A stretch of 46,730 bases of DNA from Gemmatimonadales bacterium (GTDB lineage: Bacteria; Gemmatimonadota; Gemmatimonadetes; Palauibacterales; Palauibacteraceae): contig VXOJ01000008.1 in the NCBI GenBank assembly GCA_009840115.1, positions 62,212 to 108,941 on the forward strand. Reading direction: 5' to 3'. Shown one piece after another: positions 8,182-16,412 of this stretch. The notes under the pieces are model-generated. The model worked only from the letters and a program-made list of their open reading frames with translations. It was not told the origin of the DNA and did not search any database. The translations under genes and the position numbers were made by a program. How positions within the stretch are numbered: position 1 is the first letter of the stretch; each line of letters begins with the position of its first letter.

Positions 8182-8700
8182 CTAGTCGTGCTCCTCGAGG
8201 ATGCTGTGGCTCGTGACCTCCACCACCTCGCCCTCCCAGCCAGGCGGCGGCTGGCAGGGGTTGGCGTCGTAGGCGGGATCGTTGGGCCGCGGCGCGCCGC
8301 CGGGAGGGGCGCCGGCGCCGGATGAGCCCATGAAGAACTTGCTGCCGTCGGTGAACGTGACGTCGCGGCCGTTGGCGCGCTTGAGCGAGTGGTCCTTGGC
8401 CTGGTAGCCGTCCACGATGAGTTCGGTGCCGGGCGCGAGGCAGTCCCGCTGGAGGCCGCGGCGCAGGAGCGTGTTCGGCGTGCCGCCCTCGACCATCCAG
8501 ACCTCGGATCCCGCATCGGTTTCCACCTCGAGGTGGATCCACGTGTGCGGGTTCACCCATTCGAGCCGCACGACGGCGCCCCGGAGCCGGATGGGAGCGT
8601 TCCGGTCGAACTCCGCCCCGAAAGCGTGGTGCGCGATCAGCGGCGCCGCGGCGGCGAGCGCGACCCCGCCCGCCAGGAGGTACAGAGGCAGCTTCCTCAT
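8182..8700 (-). CDS. Small exported DUF6152-like protein
   Basis: A 172-residue protein with a signal peptide (about residues 5-22, ending IAHHA). The body opens HHAFGAEFD, then LRGAVVRLEWVNPHTWIHL, then GTPNTLLRRGL and LIVDGYQAKD, the layout I associate with DUF6152, a small beta-barrel family seen in Acidobacteriota and relatives next to lipoproteins like the two upstream. A Pro/Gly-rich insert (GAGAPPGGAPRP) precedes the C-terminus. The ATG at 8700 starts directly at the signal. The gene lies 110 bases after the preceding lipoprotein gene and 31 bases before the M8 protease gene. Function unknown; the His pair at the mature N-terminus could bind metal (inference). Confidence 0.75.
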   Translation of the reverse strand: MRKLPLYLLAGGVALAAAAPLIAHHAFGAEFDRNAPIRLRGAVVRLEWVNPHTWIHLEVETDAGSEVWMVEGGTPNTLLRRGLQRDCLAPGTELIVDGYQAKDHSLKRANGRDVTFTDGSKFFMGSSGAGAPPGGAPRPNDPAYDANPCQPPPGWEGEVVEVTSHSILEEHD

Positions 8701-8810
8701 CGATCTCACCCGTTTCTCAACCCACAACCCGGCGCCACGACGCCGGCCTTGCATTCGCCCTCCAAGGTAACAGCCGCCGGGGAGTCCCCGCGACGGGCCG
8801 GCGACCCGTG

Positions 8811-9947
8811 CTAGCGCTCCTGGGCGCGGGCGCCGCTGAGGACGTTGGAGAGGGCGTAGTTGCCTTCGTGGCAGGCGTACTCGTAGAGCTGCCCGTCGAG
8901 GCGCGTGAAGGGCACTTCCCCGCCCCAGCTCTCGACGAAGGTGTCCGGATCCTCGACGGTGAACTCGTAGTGGATCGTGTGCTCGTCCGCGCGCGTGAAG
9001 CGCTCCGTCACCGTCATGTTCTCCGAGCCGGGGCCGAACAGGTAGACGTACGCCGCCATCTGGTCCGGATTCAGGTTCGTCGTTCGGACGACGAGCGTGT
9101 CGCCGGCCCAGCGGCCCCATGATTCGCCGAACCACGGGCGCACGCCGTCGGCAGTCGGCATCGGCTCGCCCATGCGGATGATGCGCACGTCGTGCACCAT
9201 CTCCGTCAGAATCATGATGTGCTCGGGCGTCTGCACGATCGTGTAGTTGTTGTTGTAGAAGTAGTTCGGCAGCATCGGCGGGCCGGCGTTGGAACCGAAG
9301 GAGAGGATGCAGCGCTCGCCGACGGGCCGGTTCTCGGGGTTGTCGAACTCGCCCGCCAGCCGCCCGTAGGCTTCGAGTCGACGCCGTCGGCCCTCGGGCG
9401 TGAGATCCGGGATGCGACCGTCTTCCGGGTACGTGAGGAGCGAGCTTCGGGGTTCGCCGTTGAACACCGCGACCCGGTCGCCCGCGTCGATCCAGAAGTA
9501 GTTGTAGCCGCCGACGCCGCCGGCCGCGCCCGTGGAACCGTCCCCTCCGACCGGCGGGGCTTCGCGGTCGGGGTCGCTCGGCGCGTTGCGGTCGTCGATG
9601 AACTCCTGGCGCCGCCCCTCGCGGACGGCGACCTCCTCCGCCGTGAGCACGAGCGCCTCGCCCTCCGGGCGCTGCAGCGGCGTCATCGTCCCGTTCGTCC
9701 AGTCGCCCTGGAGATCGGGACGCCCGTCGGCAGTCCGCGGGACGACCCAACCATCCCCGTCTCCCCGCGGATCGCCGCCGGTCCCGCCGCAGGCGGCAAG
9801 AGTGACGGCTCCGATCAGCGCCCCGAGCGGAGGAACGGCGGGAAATCCGCCGGGGCGTCGGCGGCGAATCAGGCGTCCTGGCCCTGACGCGGGAGTTGCC
9901 ACCGGCTGCCCCCGGCTACCGGATCGGGTTCCTGCGGAGGTGGCCAT
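8811..9947 (-). CDS. Exported lipoprotein of unknown function, paralogue of upstream gene
   Basis: A 378-residue protein with a long basic N-terminus (RLIRRRRPGG), a hydrophobic segment and lipobox TLAAC. The mature part opens with TADGRPDLQGDW and contains WGRWAGDTLVVRTTN, LTVTERF-like TVTERFTRADEHTIHYE and YEYACHEGNY. The same order appears in the upstream gene, so the two are tandem paralogues. The family is common as an unnamed exported protein in Acidobacteriota and Gemmatimonadota; I know no function. ATG 9947 has GGAGGAG seven bases upstream but overlaps the previous gene by 32 bases; a GTG at 9902 would remove the overlap and still keep the signal. I cannot decide between them. Confidence 0.78.
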   Translation of the reverse strand: MATSAGTRSGSRGQPVATPASGPGRLIRRRRPGGFPAVPPLGALIGAVTLAACGGTGGDPRGDGDGWVVPRTADGRPDLQGDWTNGTMTPLQRPEGEALVLTAEEVAVREGRRQEFIDDRNAPSDPDREAPPVGGDGSTGAAGGVGGYNYFWIDAGDRVAVFNGEPRSSLLTYPEDGRIPDLTPEGRRRRLEAYGRLAGEFDNPENRPVGERCILSFGSNAGPPMLPNYFYNNNYTIVQTPEHIMILTEMVHDVRIIRMGEPMPTADGVRPWFGESWGRWAGDTLVVRTTNLNPDQMAAYVYLFGPGSENMTVTERFTRADEHTIHYEFTVEDPDTFVESWGGEVPFTRLDGQLYEYACHEGNYALSNVLSGARAQER

Positions 9948-10803
9948 ACATCAGCTCCTCCACGAAGGGGACGCACTTGAACTGCCCCAGCCGCGCGTCG
10001 GGATCCACGTTCCGGTAGAGCGGCAGACGGATCGTCCACGGCTCCGAGAACGTCTCGGGGTCCTCCATCGTGGCCTCGTACATGAGGTGGTCGGGCCCGA
10101 GCATCGTCCACCGTTCCGTGACCGTGAGGCGGTAGCTGTGGTGGTTCCCGGCCCGGTCGAACCAGGTCTGGCCGTTGAACCCGTTCACGGTGACGACGAA
10201 GGTGTCCTCCTCCCAGCGTCCCACCGACTGGCCCATCCAGGAGTCCACCTGCGGGGGCCCGGGGTCCTCGAGATAGATGTCCCGCACCGCCCCGGCGTAC
10301 TCGTAGGCGATGAAGAACTTCGACTCGCTCTGGAAGATCTGAAACGGGAGGTGCATGTAGTTCGCGCGCGGGACGCCCGGCAGGTAGCAGCGGATCTCCG
10401 GGTCGCGCTCGAGCCAGCGCGCACGGTTCTCGTCGCGCCGCTCCAGTGCTTCCGGGAGGTAGGGGATGCGCCCGCCGACCACGATGCCCTGCCCGGACGG
10501 CACGGATCCGACGGCTCCGAGCGCGACGACCTCGTTGGCGGGGACGGGCACGACGGGGCCTTCCTGCATGGCGAGCGCGGGACGTGCCATGTGGGGCTCG
10601 ATGTCCCAGTACGCGTTTCCGAGCGCCGCCCAGATGCCGTTGAAGTCGGGACGTCCCGAGGCCGTTCGCGGCATGTCGTCGTTCGGCGCGCAGGCGGCAA
10701 CCGTCCCCAGCCCCAGAGCGAGAAGGGCCGTCAGGACACGGCTCCCGTGACGGGGGTTTCGCTCCGCGCGACACCACTCGCGCCTCCTCGGGAAGTTCGC
10801 CAT
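9916..10803 (-). CDS. Exported lipoprotein of unknown function, first of tandem pair
   Basis: A 295-residue lipoprotein (lipobox VAAC after a short basic N-terminus). It shares with the next gene TASGRPDFNGIW, a central IRCYLPGVPRANYM region, VGRWEEDTFVVTVNGFNG, LTVTERWTMLGPDHLMYE and EDPETFSEPW. Trp, Tyr and Asp-rich strands suggest a beta-sandwich or propeller fold. It begins a minus-strand group of four (two paralogues, DUF6152-like, M8 protease) and is divergent from the NHL lipoprotein gene across 158 bases. ATG 10803 is chosen because GGAGG lies about eight bases upstream; the frame opens further to 10992 but without signal features. Function unknown. Confidence 0.8.
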   Translation of the reverse strand: MANFPRRREWCRAERNPRHGSRVLTALLALGLGTVAACAPNDDMPRTASGRPDFNGIWAALGNAYWDIEPHMARPALAMQEGPVVPVPANEVVALGAVGSVPSGQGIVVGGRIPYLPEALERRDENRARWLERDPEIRCYLPGVPRANYMHLPFQIFQSESKFFIAYEYAGAVRDIYLEDPGPPQVDSWMGQSVGRWEEDTFVVTVNGFNGQTWFDRAGNHHSYRLTVTERWTMLGPDHLMYEATMEDPETFSEPWTIRLPLYRNVDPDARLGQFKCVPFVEELMYGHLRRNPIR

Positions 10804-10961
10804 CGGCACCGACCTCCGTTTTGACCGTTCCGTGCGCGTCGGGTCGAAACTGCGACGCGCCCCATTCTCTGGCCAGATCGACAGCTCGGAGGCAGATTTC
10901 AAGCCAGGGTCGACGCAGGGCGGGGTGCGGGCGGCGCAACACTGAACGACCGGGAGGAGAC

Positions 10962-12080
10962 ATGAAGAACCCGCGCGTAACCGGACTAGCACACCTCACC
11001 GCACTGGGGGCCGCCTTCCTCGGCATCGCGGCCTGCGGCGCGGAGGACGCCGCGGAAGACGAGATGATGGATCCGGCCGAGGTCACGGATCCGGCGGCCG
11101 CGGGTCTCCCGAACCCCACGCCCAACGTCATCAAGGACTGGGCCCAGCTTCCGGATGGGCGTGAATGGGGCTCGACGGCGGGCGTCGACATCGACCCCAT
11201 CGACGGTCACATCTGGGCCTACGACCGCTGCGGCGGGATCGCGCTCGCGGGGGGGTGCGCCGAGAACCTCGTCGACCCCGTCGTCAAGTTCCACCGCGAG
11301 ACGGGCGAGGTCCTGGCCAGCTTCGGGGCCGGCCTGTTCGTGCTGCCGCACGGCATCCACGTGGACGCCGACGGCAACGTGTGGATCACCGACTCCATGG
11401 GCACGCTCGACAAGGGGCACACGGTGGTGAAGTTCTCGCCCGAGGGGGAGGTGCTGATGACGCTCGGCGTGCCGGGCCGCGTGGGCACCGAGCCGGGCTA
11501 TTTCAACCAGCCGTGCGACGTGATCACCGCCCCGGACGGCTCCATCTTCGTGTCGGACGGTCACAGCGGGCAGAACGCGGACCCGCCGCCAGGAGCCACC
11601 GGCCGCATCATCAAGTTCTCGCCCGAGGGCGATTACATCATGGAGTGGGGCGTGATCGGAGACGGACCGGGCGAATTCCGGACGCCGCACGCGCTGGAGT
11701 TCGATTCGCAGGGGCGGCTGTTCGTAGCGGATCGCGGGAACCACCGCATCCAGATCTTCGACCAGGAAGGGAACCTGCTCGATACCCATTACGAGTACGG
11801 CCGGGTGAGCGGACTGTTCATCGACGACGAGGACAACGTGTACGCGATCGACTCGGAGTCGAACCCCAACACGCACTCCGACTGGCTGACCGGTGTCCGC
11901 ATCGGGCACGCCTCGGAGGATGTCGTCACGGCATTCATCCCGCCGCACGAATCCGACGATCCGCAGGGCGAGGCGGGCGAGGGTGTCGCGGTCGACGCCG
12001 ACGGCAACGTCTACGCCGCCGAGGGACCGAACTCGCGGGCCGCCGCGGAAGGCGGGCTCACAAAGTACACGCGCAACTAG
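10962..12080 (+). CDS. NHL-repeat beta-propeller lipoprotein
   Basis: A 372-residue lipoprotein (lipobox IAAC, Cys25) followed by an acidic linker and an NHL propeller. Repeats are seen as LPHGIHVDADGNVWITD, CDVITAPDGSIFVSD, PHALEFDSQGRLFVAD with RGNHRIQIFD, and GVAVDADGNVYAAE. The layout resembles peptidyl-alpha-hydroxyglycine alpha-amidating lyase-like NHL proteins, but catalytic assignment cannot be made from the sequence. GGAGGAG at 10953-10959 supports the ATG at 10962, with a rather short spacing. It is divergent from the tandem lipoprotein operon and followed 63 bases later by a small exported protein in the same direction. Confidence 0.85.
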   Translation: MKNPRVTGLAHLTALGAAFLGIAACGAEDAAEDEMMDPAEVTDPAAAGLPNPTPNVIKDWAQLPDGREWGSTAGVDIDPIDGHIWAYDRCGGIALAGGCAENLVDPVVKFHRETGEVLASFGAGLFVLPHGIHVDADGNVWITDSMGTLDKGHTVVKFSPEGEVLMTLGVPGRVGTEPGYFNQPCDVITAPDGSIFVSDGHSGQNADPPPGATGRIIKFSPEGDYIMEWGVIGDGPGEFRTPHALEFDSQGRLFVADRGNHRIQIFDQEGNLLDTHYEYGRVSGLFIDDEDNVYAIDSESNPNTHSDWLTGVRIGHASEDVVTAFIPPHESDDPQGEAGEGVAVDADGNVYAAEGPNSRAAAEGGLTKYTRN

Positions 12081-12143
12081 CGAGACACGCGGCACGACGC
12101 TGGCTGCGGGATTGATGCAGGGATACTGCGGGAGAGAGAGACG

Positions 12144-12854
12144 ATGAGACGATTCGGCATGGGGATGGCGGCGGGCGTGTTGGCCCTGGCCTTCGCGGGC
12201 TCGGCCGCTCTCGCTCAGGAACTCAACGAAGTGTGTCCGGATTCGCCGGACATGACGGGGGCCCTGTGGGGGCTGGTCTCGGACGGGGACACGCAGATGG
12301 GGCTGCCCAGCGCCACCGTCGTCGCCACCTGGGAGAAGGACGGCGAGTCGGGGCAGATGGAGGGACAGACCGCGCTGGACGGCAGTTACACGCTCTGTTA
12401 CGTGCCGCTCGGCGTCGAGATCTCGGTTCAGCCGGCGTTCATGGGCACGGGAGGGGCCGCGGCGACGGCCAACCTCACGGAGCAGATCACGCGCATGGAC
12501 CTCACGTTTTCCCTCTCCGCCGTCGGTGGCGGCGGTGGCGGCGGGGACGACGACCGCATCTGGGCCTGCTTCGGCGGCACGACGGACAATCAGATCAACC
12601 TCCAGAATTCGCGGCTCATTCGCTGCGACCCCGGCTGGGAGGGAATCGACCGCTGTCCGAAGGAGACGGAACACGGCCAGGTGCAGGCGCAGATGGCGGG
12701 CGGCGGGAGCGGGCAGTTCCGCGAAGCGCTCGAGAGACTCGTAGCCGACGCGAAACGGACGGGCGCGAACGCACTCATCAACTGGCGGCGGAGCGGAAAC
12801 TCGCTTACCGCCGAGGCGGTCACGATCTCCGTCAATCCCACCAGCTGCCGCTAG
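12144..12854 (+). CDS. Exported two-domain protein: carboxypeptidase-regulatory-like plus Cys-containing domain
   Basis: A 236-residue protein with a signal peptide cleaved near SAALA-QE. Residues about 30-125 look like a carboxypeptidase-regulatory-like beta-sandwich (ALWGLVSDGDTQMGLPSATV, then DGSYTLCYVPLG). A run of seven Gly and three Asp links it to a second domain of about 90 residues with Cys in ACFGG, IRCDPGW, DRCPKE and the terminal SCR. That domain contains a helix REALERLVADAKRTGANALINW, here spanning more than one element, reminiscent of small YbjQ-like or BON-like folds; this is only a resemblance. Its transcript ends at the strong hairpin at 12868-12901. Function unknown. Confidence 0.75.
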   Translation: MRRFGMGMAAGVLALAFAGSAALAQELNEVCPDSPDMTGALWGLVSDGDTQMGLPSATVVATWEKDGESGQMEGQTALDGSYTLCYVPLGVEISVQPAFMGTGGAAATANLTEQITRMDLTFSLSAVGGGGGGGDDDRIWACFGGTTDNQINLQNSRLIRCDPGWEGIDRCPKETEHGQVQAQMAGGGSGQFREALERLVADAKRTGANALINWRRSGNSLTAEAVTISVNPTSCR

Positions 12855-12867
12855 GAACCGGGCAGCC

Positions 12868-12901
12868 TCGGGGCGGGCTCCGGACCATGAGCCCGCCCCG
12901 A
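12868..12901. terminator. Bidirectional hairpin terminator between convergent genes
   Basis: TCGGGGCGGGCTC at 12868-12880 pairs perfectly with GAGCCCGCCCCGA at 12889-12901 around an eight-base loop. It lies between the stop of the rightward gene (12854) and the stop of the leftward S41 protease (12912), so it can serve both. No U-tract follows on either strand, so termination efficiency is uncertain. Confidence 0.75.
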
Positions 12902-12911
12902 CGCCTTCCGG

Positions 12912-15900
12912 CTAGGGTCGCCGCACGCGGATCGGGAAGGGCGGGCGCTCGGGCGTCGCCACCGGTGACGCCTCCAGTTGCTCCAGCACGACCTCGATCG
13001 CCTTCTCCAGTTGCGGGTCGACACCCGCGATGACGTCCGCCGGCCACTGTTCCACTTCGATGTCCGGCGGCACGCCCACGTTCTCGACGATGAACCCGTC
13101 CTCGGTCCAGATCGCGAGGTTCGGCGCCGTGATCGACCCGCCGTCCATCAGGACCGGGAAACCCAGGACGCCGACGAGCCCGCCCCAGGTGCGGCGGCCG
13201 ATGAGCGTGCCCATCTCGAGCTTCCGGAACATCCACGGCAGCATGTCCCCGCCGGAACCTGCCGTCTCGTCGATGAGCATCACCTTCGGGCCCGGGATCG
13301 CGCCCTGCGGCGTGACGAGGTCGGCCCCGTACCGCATCGCCCAGTGCGACATGTACGGCCGACGGAGGATGTTGATGTAGTAGTCCGCGATCTGGCCGCC
13401 CCCGTTGTGCCGCTCGTCGATGATTACGGCCTCCCGGTTCGTCTGCGGGAAGAAGTAGCGCTTGAAGTACTCGTGTCCGGCGCCGGCCGTGTTGGGCACA
13501 TACACATAGGCGACGCGCCCGTCCGTGGCTTCTTCGACCCGGGCGAGGTTGCCCTCCACCCAGTCCCGGTTCCGCAGCGCGCCCTCGTTCGCCACCGGCA
13601 CGACGTCCACGGTGCGGGAACCCGTCCCGTCGGGCGACGGGCCGACGGTGATCGAGACGATCCGGCCGGCCGTGTTCTCGAACCGGCTGTAGAGGTTCTC
13701 CGGTGCGGATAGCGCGACCCCTTCGACCGCGAGCAGGTATTCGCCCGTCTCGACCTCGACCCCCGGCTCCGTGAGCGGGGACCGGAGTCCCGGATTCCAG
13801 TTGAGGCCGCCGTACACCTTCTCGAACCGGTACCGCCCCTCTTCGACGACGAAGTCCGCGCCCAGAAGGCCGCCCGGCACGTCGTCCGTCTCGTGCAGGA
13901 AGTCGCCGCCGCCGCCACGGTGGTGGCCCACCGCAATCTCGGAATGGAGCCACGTCATGAGCCGGTTCAGGTCGGCCCGCGAGGTGAGGTGGGGCAGGAA
14001 CGCGGCGTACTTCTCCTTCAGGGCGGGCCAGTCCGCGCCGTGCATGTTGGGGTCGTAGAAGTAGTCGCGGTTGATCCTCCAGGCCTCATCGTAGATCTGA
14101 CGCCACTCGGCCCGCGGGTCGATCCTCACCCGAACGTCGGCGACGCGGAGCCGGTCCGCGCCGGATCCGATGTCCGTCCCGCCGGCGTTGCCGATGAACC
14201 AGCCGCCGGACGTCGCGTACAGCACGCTCCCGCGGTCCGCGGACAGGTCGTAGAAGCGCGTGCCGCCGACCACCGTCGCCGCTTCGCGGTCGGCGAGGGA
14301 GAAGCGGTGGAGGCTGGGACCCGCACCGGGGCTTCCGAATCCGCTGGCCGTCTCGCTTCGGACGTAGAAGAGCTGGCCCGGGTCGCCGGGCTGCAGGTTC
14401 GCGTAGCCGGCTTCGGGCACCGGCAGAGCCAGGATCCGCTGGTCGAGTCCGTCGAAGTCGATGCGGACCGTGACCTCTTCCCCATCGTCGGCCCCCACGG
14501 CCGCCGGTTCCGCCTCGTCCCCGGCCTCTTCGTCGCTCTCCTTCGCGAGCGGGGACGGCGTGCCCTTCTCGAGCACCGCGAGATAGATCGCGTTCGTCAT
14601 CTCGAAGTCGTTGTTCGACTGGGCGAACCACTGGACGACGGGGCCCGCGTCGGTGGAGGACGTCAGATAGAGGTACTTGCCGCCGGCGTCGAAGACGGCC
14701 TCGGACACGTCGCTGAGTCCGTCCGTGACCGCCCTCGTCTCGCCCGTCTCCAGGAGGTGTACGTAGGCGGTGCGGATGTTGGTCTCGTTGTTGCGCGTGT
14801 AGACGAGCCAGCGGGAGTCCGGCGACCAGGCGTGCGAGGGCGGGGGCAGCGGGCCGTACATCACGTCGGCATCCACGCGGTGGGTGTCCCCGGAAGTGAG
14901 GTCGATCCAGTACACGGCCCGCGAGTTGTCCGTGTAGCTGATCTTCGTGCCGTCGGGCGACCACACCGGGTCCACGTAGAACCCGGCGCCGTCCAGGTCG
15001 TAGCCGCGCGCCTTTTCCCCACCCGACTGCGGAGCCACGTACAGCCGGTACTCGCCCGAGGCATCGGAGAACCAGGCGATCGACTCTCCGTCCGGCGACC
15101 AGGCGGGGCTCCGCTCGTGGGCGGCAGTCGACTGCGTGAGGTTGCGGTCGTCCCCGTTGTCGCGCGGCAACGTGACGATCTCGCCGCGGAACTCGAAGGC
15201 GGCGCGGGTGCCGGAGGGCGAGAGGCTCGCGTTGCGGACGAAGTTCTCGCCACTGGCGTAGCGGGGCCGCACCTCCAGGAGGTCCGTCGCGATCCGCACC
15301 GGCACCGGGTGGCTCGCGCCCGAGCCGGGATCGAGCAGGTGCAGCCGCCCCGCCTGCTCGTAGGCGATCCGTCCGCCGCCGGCCGACGCGTTCAGCACCG
15401 GGAAGTCCTCGTGCGCCGTGATCCGCGTGACGTGCCCGGTCCCCGTGTCGTAGGCGTGGACGTTGAACTCCCCGTCGCGGTCCGAGCGGAAGTAGACGCG
15501 GTCCCCGATCCACATGGGGTCCGTGTCGTTGGAGCGACCCTCCGGCTGCGGAATCTGCACGACGGAATGGTCCGCCACGTCGTAGATCCAGATCCGCGTC
15601 GTCGTCCCGCCCCGGTAGTTCTTCCACTGCGTGAAGGCTTCGTACAGCGGCGTGTAGGCGATCTTCGCGCCGTCCGGCGACCAGGTCGCCTTGAACGCGT
15701 GCGGAACGGGCAGCTGTTCGGGGTGTCCGCCGCTCGTCGCGACCGTGAACAACTGCGCATGGCGGCCCGTATAGGCGTTGCGCCCCGAGGAAAAGAGCAC
15801 CGCCGATCCGTCGGGGGTGAAGCTCTGGACGACATCGGCTCCCGGGTGCCAGGTGAGCCGCGCGGGCACACCCCCCTCCGCGGGCACGAGAAAGACATCG

Positions 15901-16184
15901 GTGTTCCCGTCGTATTCACCGCTGAACGCGATCCATTCGCCGTCCGGCGAGAAGCGCGGGTTGAACTCGACGCCGACGTGCGAGGTCAGCCTGCGCGGTG
16001 AACTGCCGTCGATTCCCGCGGTCCACAGGTCCCCGGCGTACGCGAACGCGATCCGGTCGGCGCTCACCGCGGGCTGCGCGAGCATGAGGGTGCCGGTGGC
16101 GTCCTGTGCCCAGGCAGGACGGAACGAGGCCGCGAGGAGCATGGCCGGGAGGAGGAGCGAGCGTGCCTTCAAAGGTACCTTCAT
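12912..16184 (-). CDS. Tricorn-like S41 family peptidase with TolB/WD40 propellers
   Basis: A 1090-residue exported protease (signal peptide ending PAWA-QD). Residues about 30-640 are WD40/TolB-like propeller blades with many WSPDG or FSPDG turns. A helical C1 domain follows, then a PDZ-like region near 830-900 and the S41 core. Catalytic candidates are His747 in HSEIAVGHH, Ser977 in AGSGGDML, and an acidic residue in FIVENVG. In archaeal tricorn the nucleophile is followed by Asp; here it is Gly, as in many bacterial homologues. Length matches the family's roughly 1050-1100. An acidic linker (KESDEEAGDEAEPAAV) separates propeller and core. It probably digests oligopeptides in the periplasm. 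Divergent from the serine hydrolase gene. Confidence 0.92.
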   Translation of the reverse strand: MKVPLKARSLLLPAMLLAASFRPAWAQDATGTLMLAQPAVSADRIAFAYAGDLWTAGIDGSSPRRLTSHVGVEFNPRFSPDGEWIAFSGEYDGNTDVFLVPAEGGVPARLTWHPGADVVQSFTPDGSAVLFSSGRNAYTGRHAQLFTVATSGGHPEQLPVPHAFKATWSPDGAKIAYTPLYEAFTQWKNYRGGTTTRIWIYDVADHSVVQIPQPEGRSNDTDPMWIGDRVYFRSDRDGEFNVHAYDTGTGHVTRITAHEDFPVLNASAGGGRIAYEQAGRLHLLDPGSGASHPVPVRIATDLLEVRPRYASGENFVRNASLSPSGTRAAFEFRGEIVTLPRDNGDDRNLTQSTAAHERSPAWSPDGESIAWFSDASGEYRLYVAPQSGGEKARGYDLDGAGFYVDPVWSPDGTKISYTDNSRAVYWIDLTSGDTHRVDADVMYGPLPPPSHAWSPDSRWLVYTRNNETNIRTAYVHLLETGETRAVTDGLSDVSEAVFDAGGKYLYLTSSTDAGPVVQWFAQSNNDFEMTNAIYLAVLEKGTPSPLAKESDEEAGDEAEPAAVGADDGEEVTVRIDFDGLDQRILALPVPEAGYANLQPGDPGQLFYVRSETASGFGSPGAGPSLHRFSLADREAATVVGGTRFYDLSADRGSVLYATSGGWFIGNAGGTDIGSGADRLRVADVRVRIDPRAEWRQIYDEAWRINRDYFYDPNMHGADWPALKEKYAAFLPHLTSRADLNRLMTWLHSEIAVGHHRGGGGDFLHETDDVPGGLLGADFVVEEGRYRFEKVYGGLNWNPGLRSPLTEPGVEVETGEYLLAVEGVALSAPENLYSRFENTAGRIVSITVGPSPDGTGSRTVDVVPVANEGALRNRDWVEGNLARVEEATDGRVAYVYVPNTAGAGHEYFKRYFFPQTNREAVIIDERHNGGGQIADYYINILRRPYMSHWAMRYGADLVTPQGAIPGPKVMLIDETAGSGGDMLPWMFRKLEMGTLIGRRTWGGLVGVLGFPVLMDGGSITAPNLAIWTEDGFIVENVGVPPDIEVEQWPADVIAGVDPQLEKAIEVVLEQLEASPVATPERPPFPIRVRRP

Positions 16185-16232
16185 CAGATCCTTCGCAATC
16201 TGGGGTGGACTTGATCGAGCCGTGAACGCTGT

Positions 16233-16255
16233 CTGATTGTACGCCTGATTGTACG
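16233..16255. repeat. Tandem 11-bp direct repeat in divergent promoter region
   Basis: CTGATTGTACG occurs at 16233-16243 and again at 16245-16255, one base apart (12-bp period, just over one helical turn). It lies 49 bases upstream of the S41 protease start and 158 bases upstream of the serine hydrolase start. On the minus strand each copy reads as TACAAT, a -10-like hexamer toward the protease. It may be a regulator site or duplicated promoter element; both are inference. Confidence 0.5.
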
Positions 16256-16412
16256 TTCGCAGACGTCGAAACCGGTATTGGCAGCTGGCCGTACCGATCC
16301 CGTATCGGCCCCGCGTTGACCCTTTTGTGCGGTTGCCCCCGCGAGTCGGGCCTCCTTACCGTTTCCAGCGCGAGCGTCGTTACCCGCTTCGAACCCACCC
16401 CGGAGTTATCCA

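Noticed and set aside
13893..16001. A 702-codon plus-strand frame over the tricorn-like protease
   Set aside because: Antisense to a protease with intact catalytic motifs; low-information sequence.
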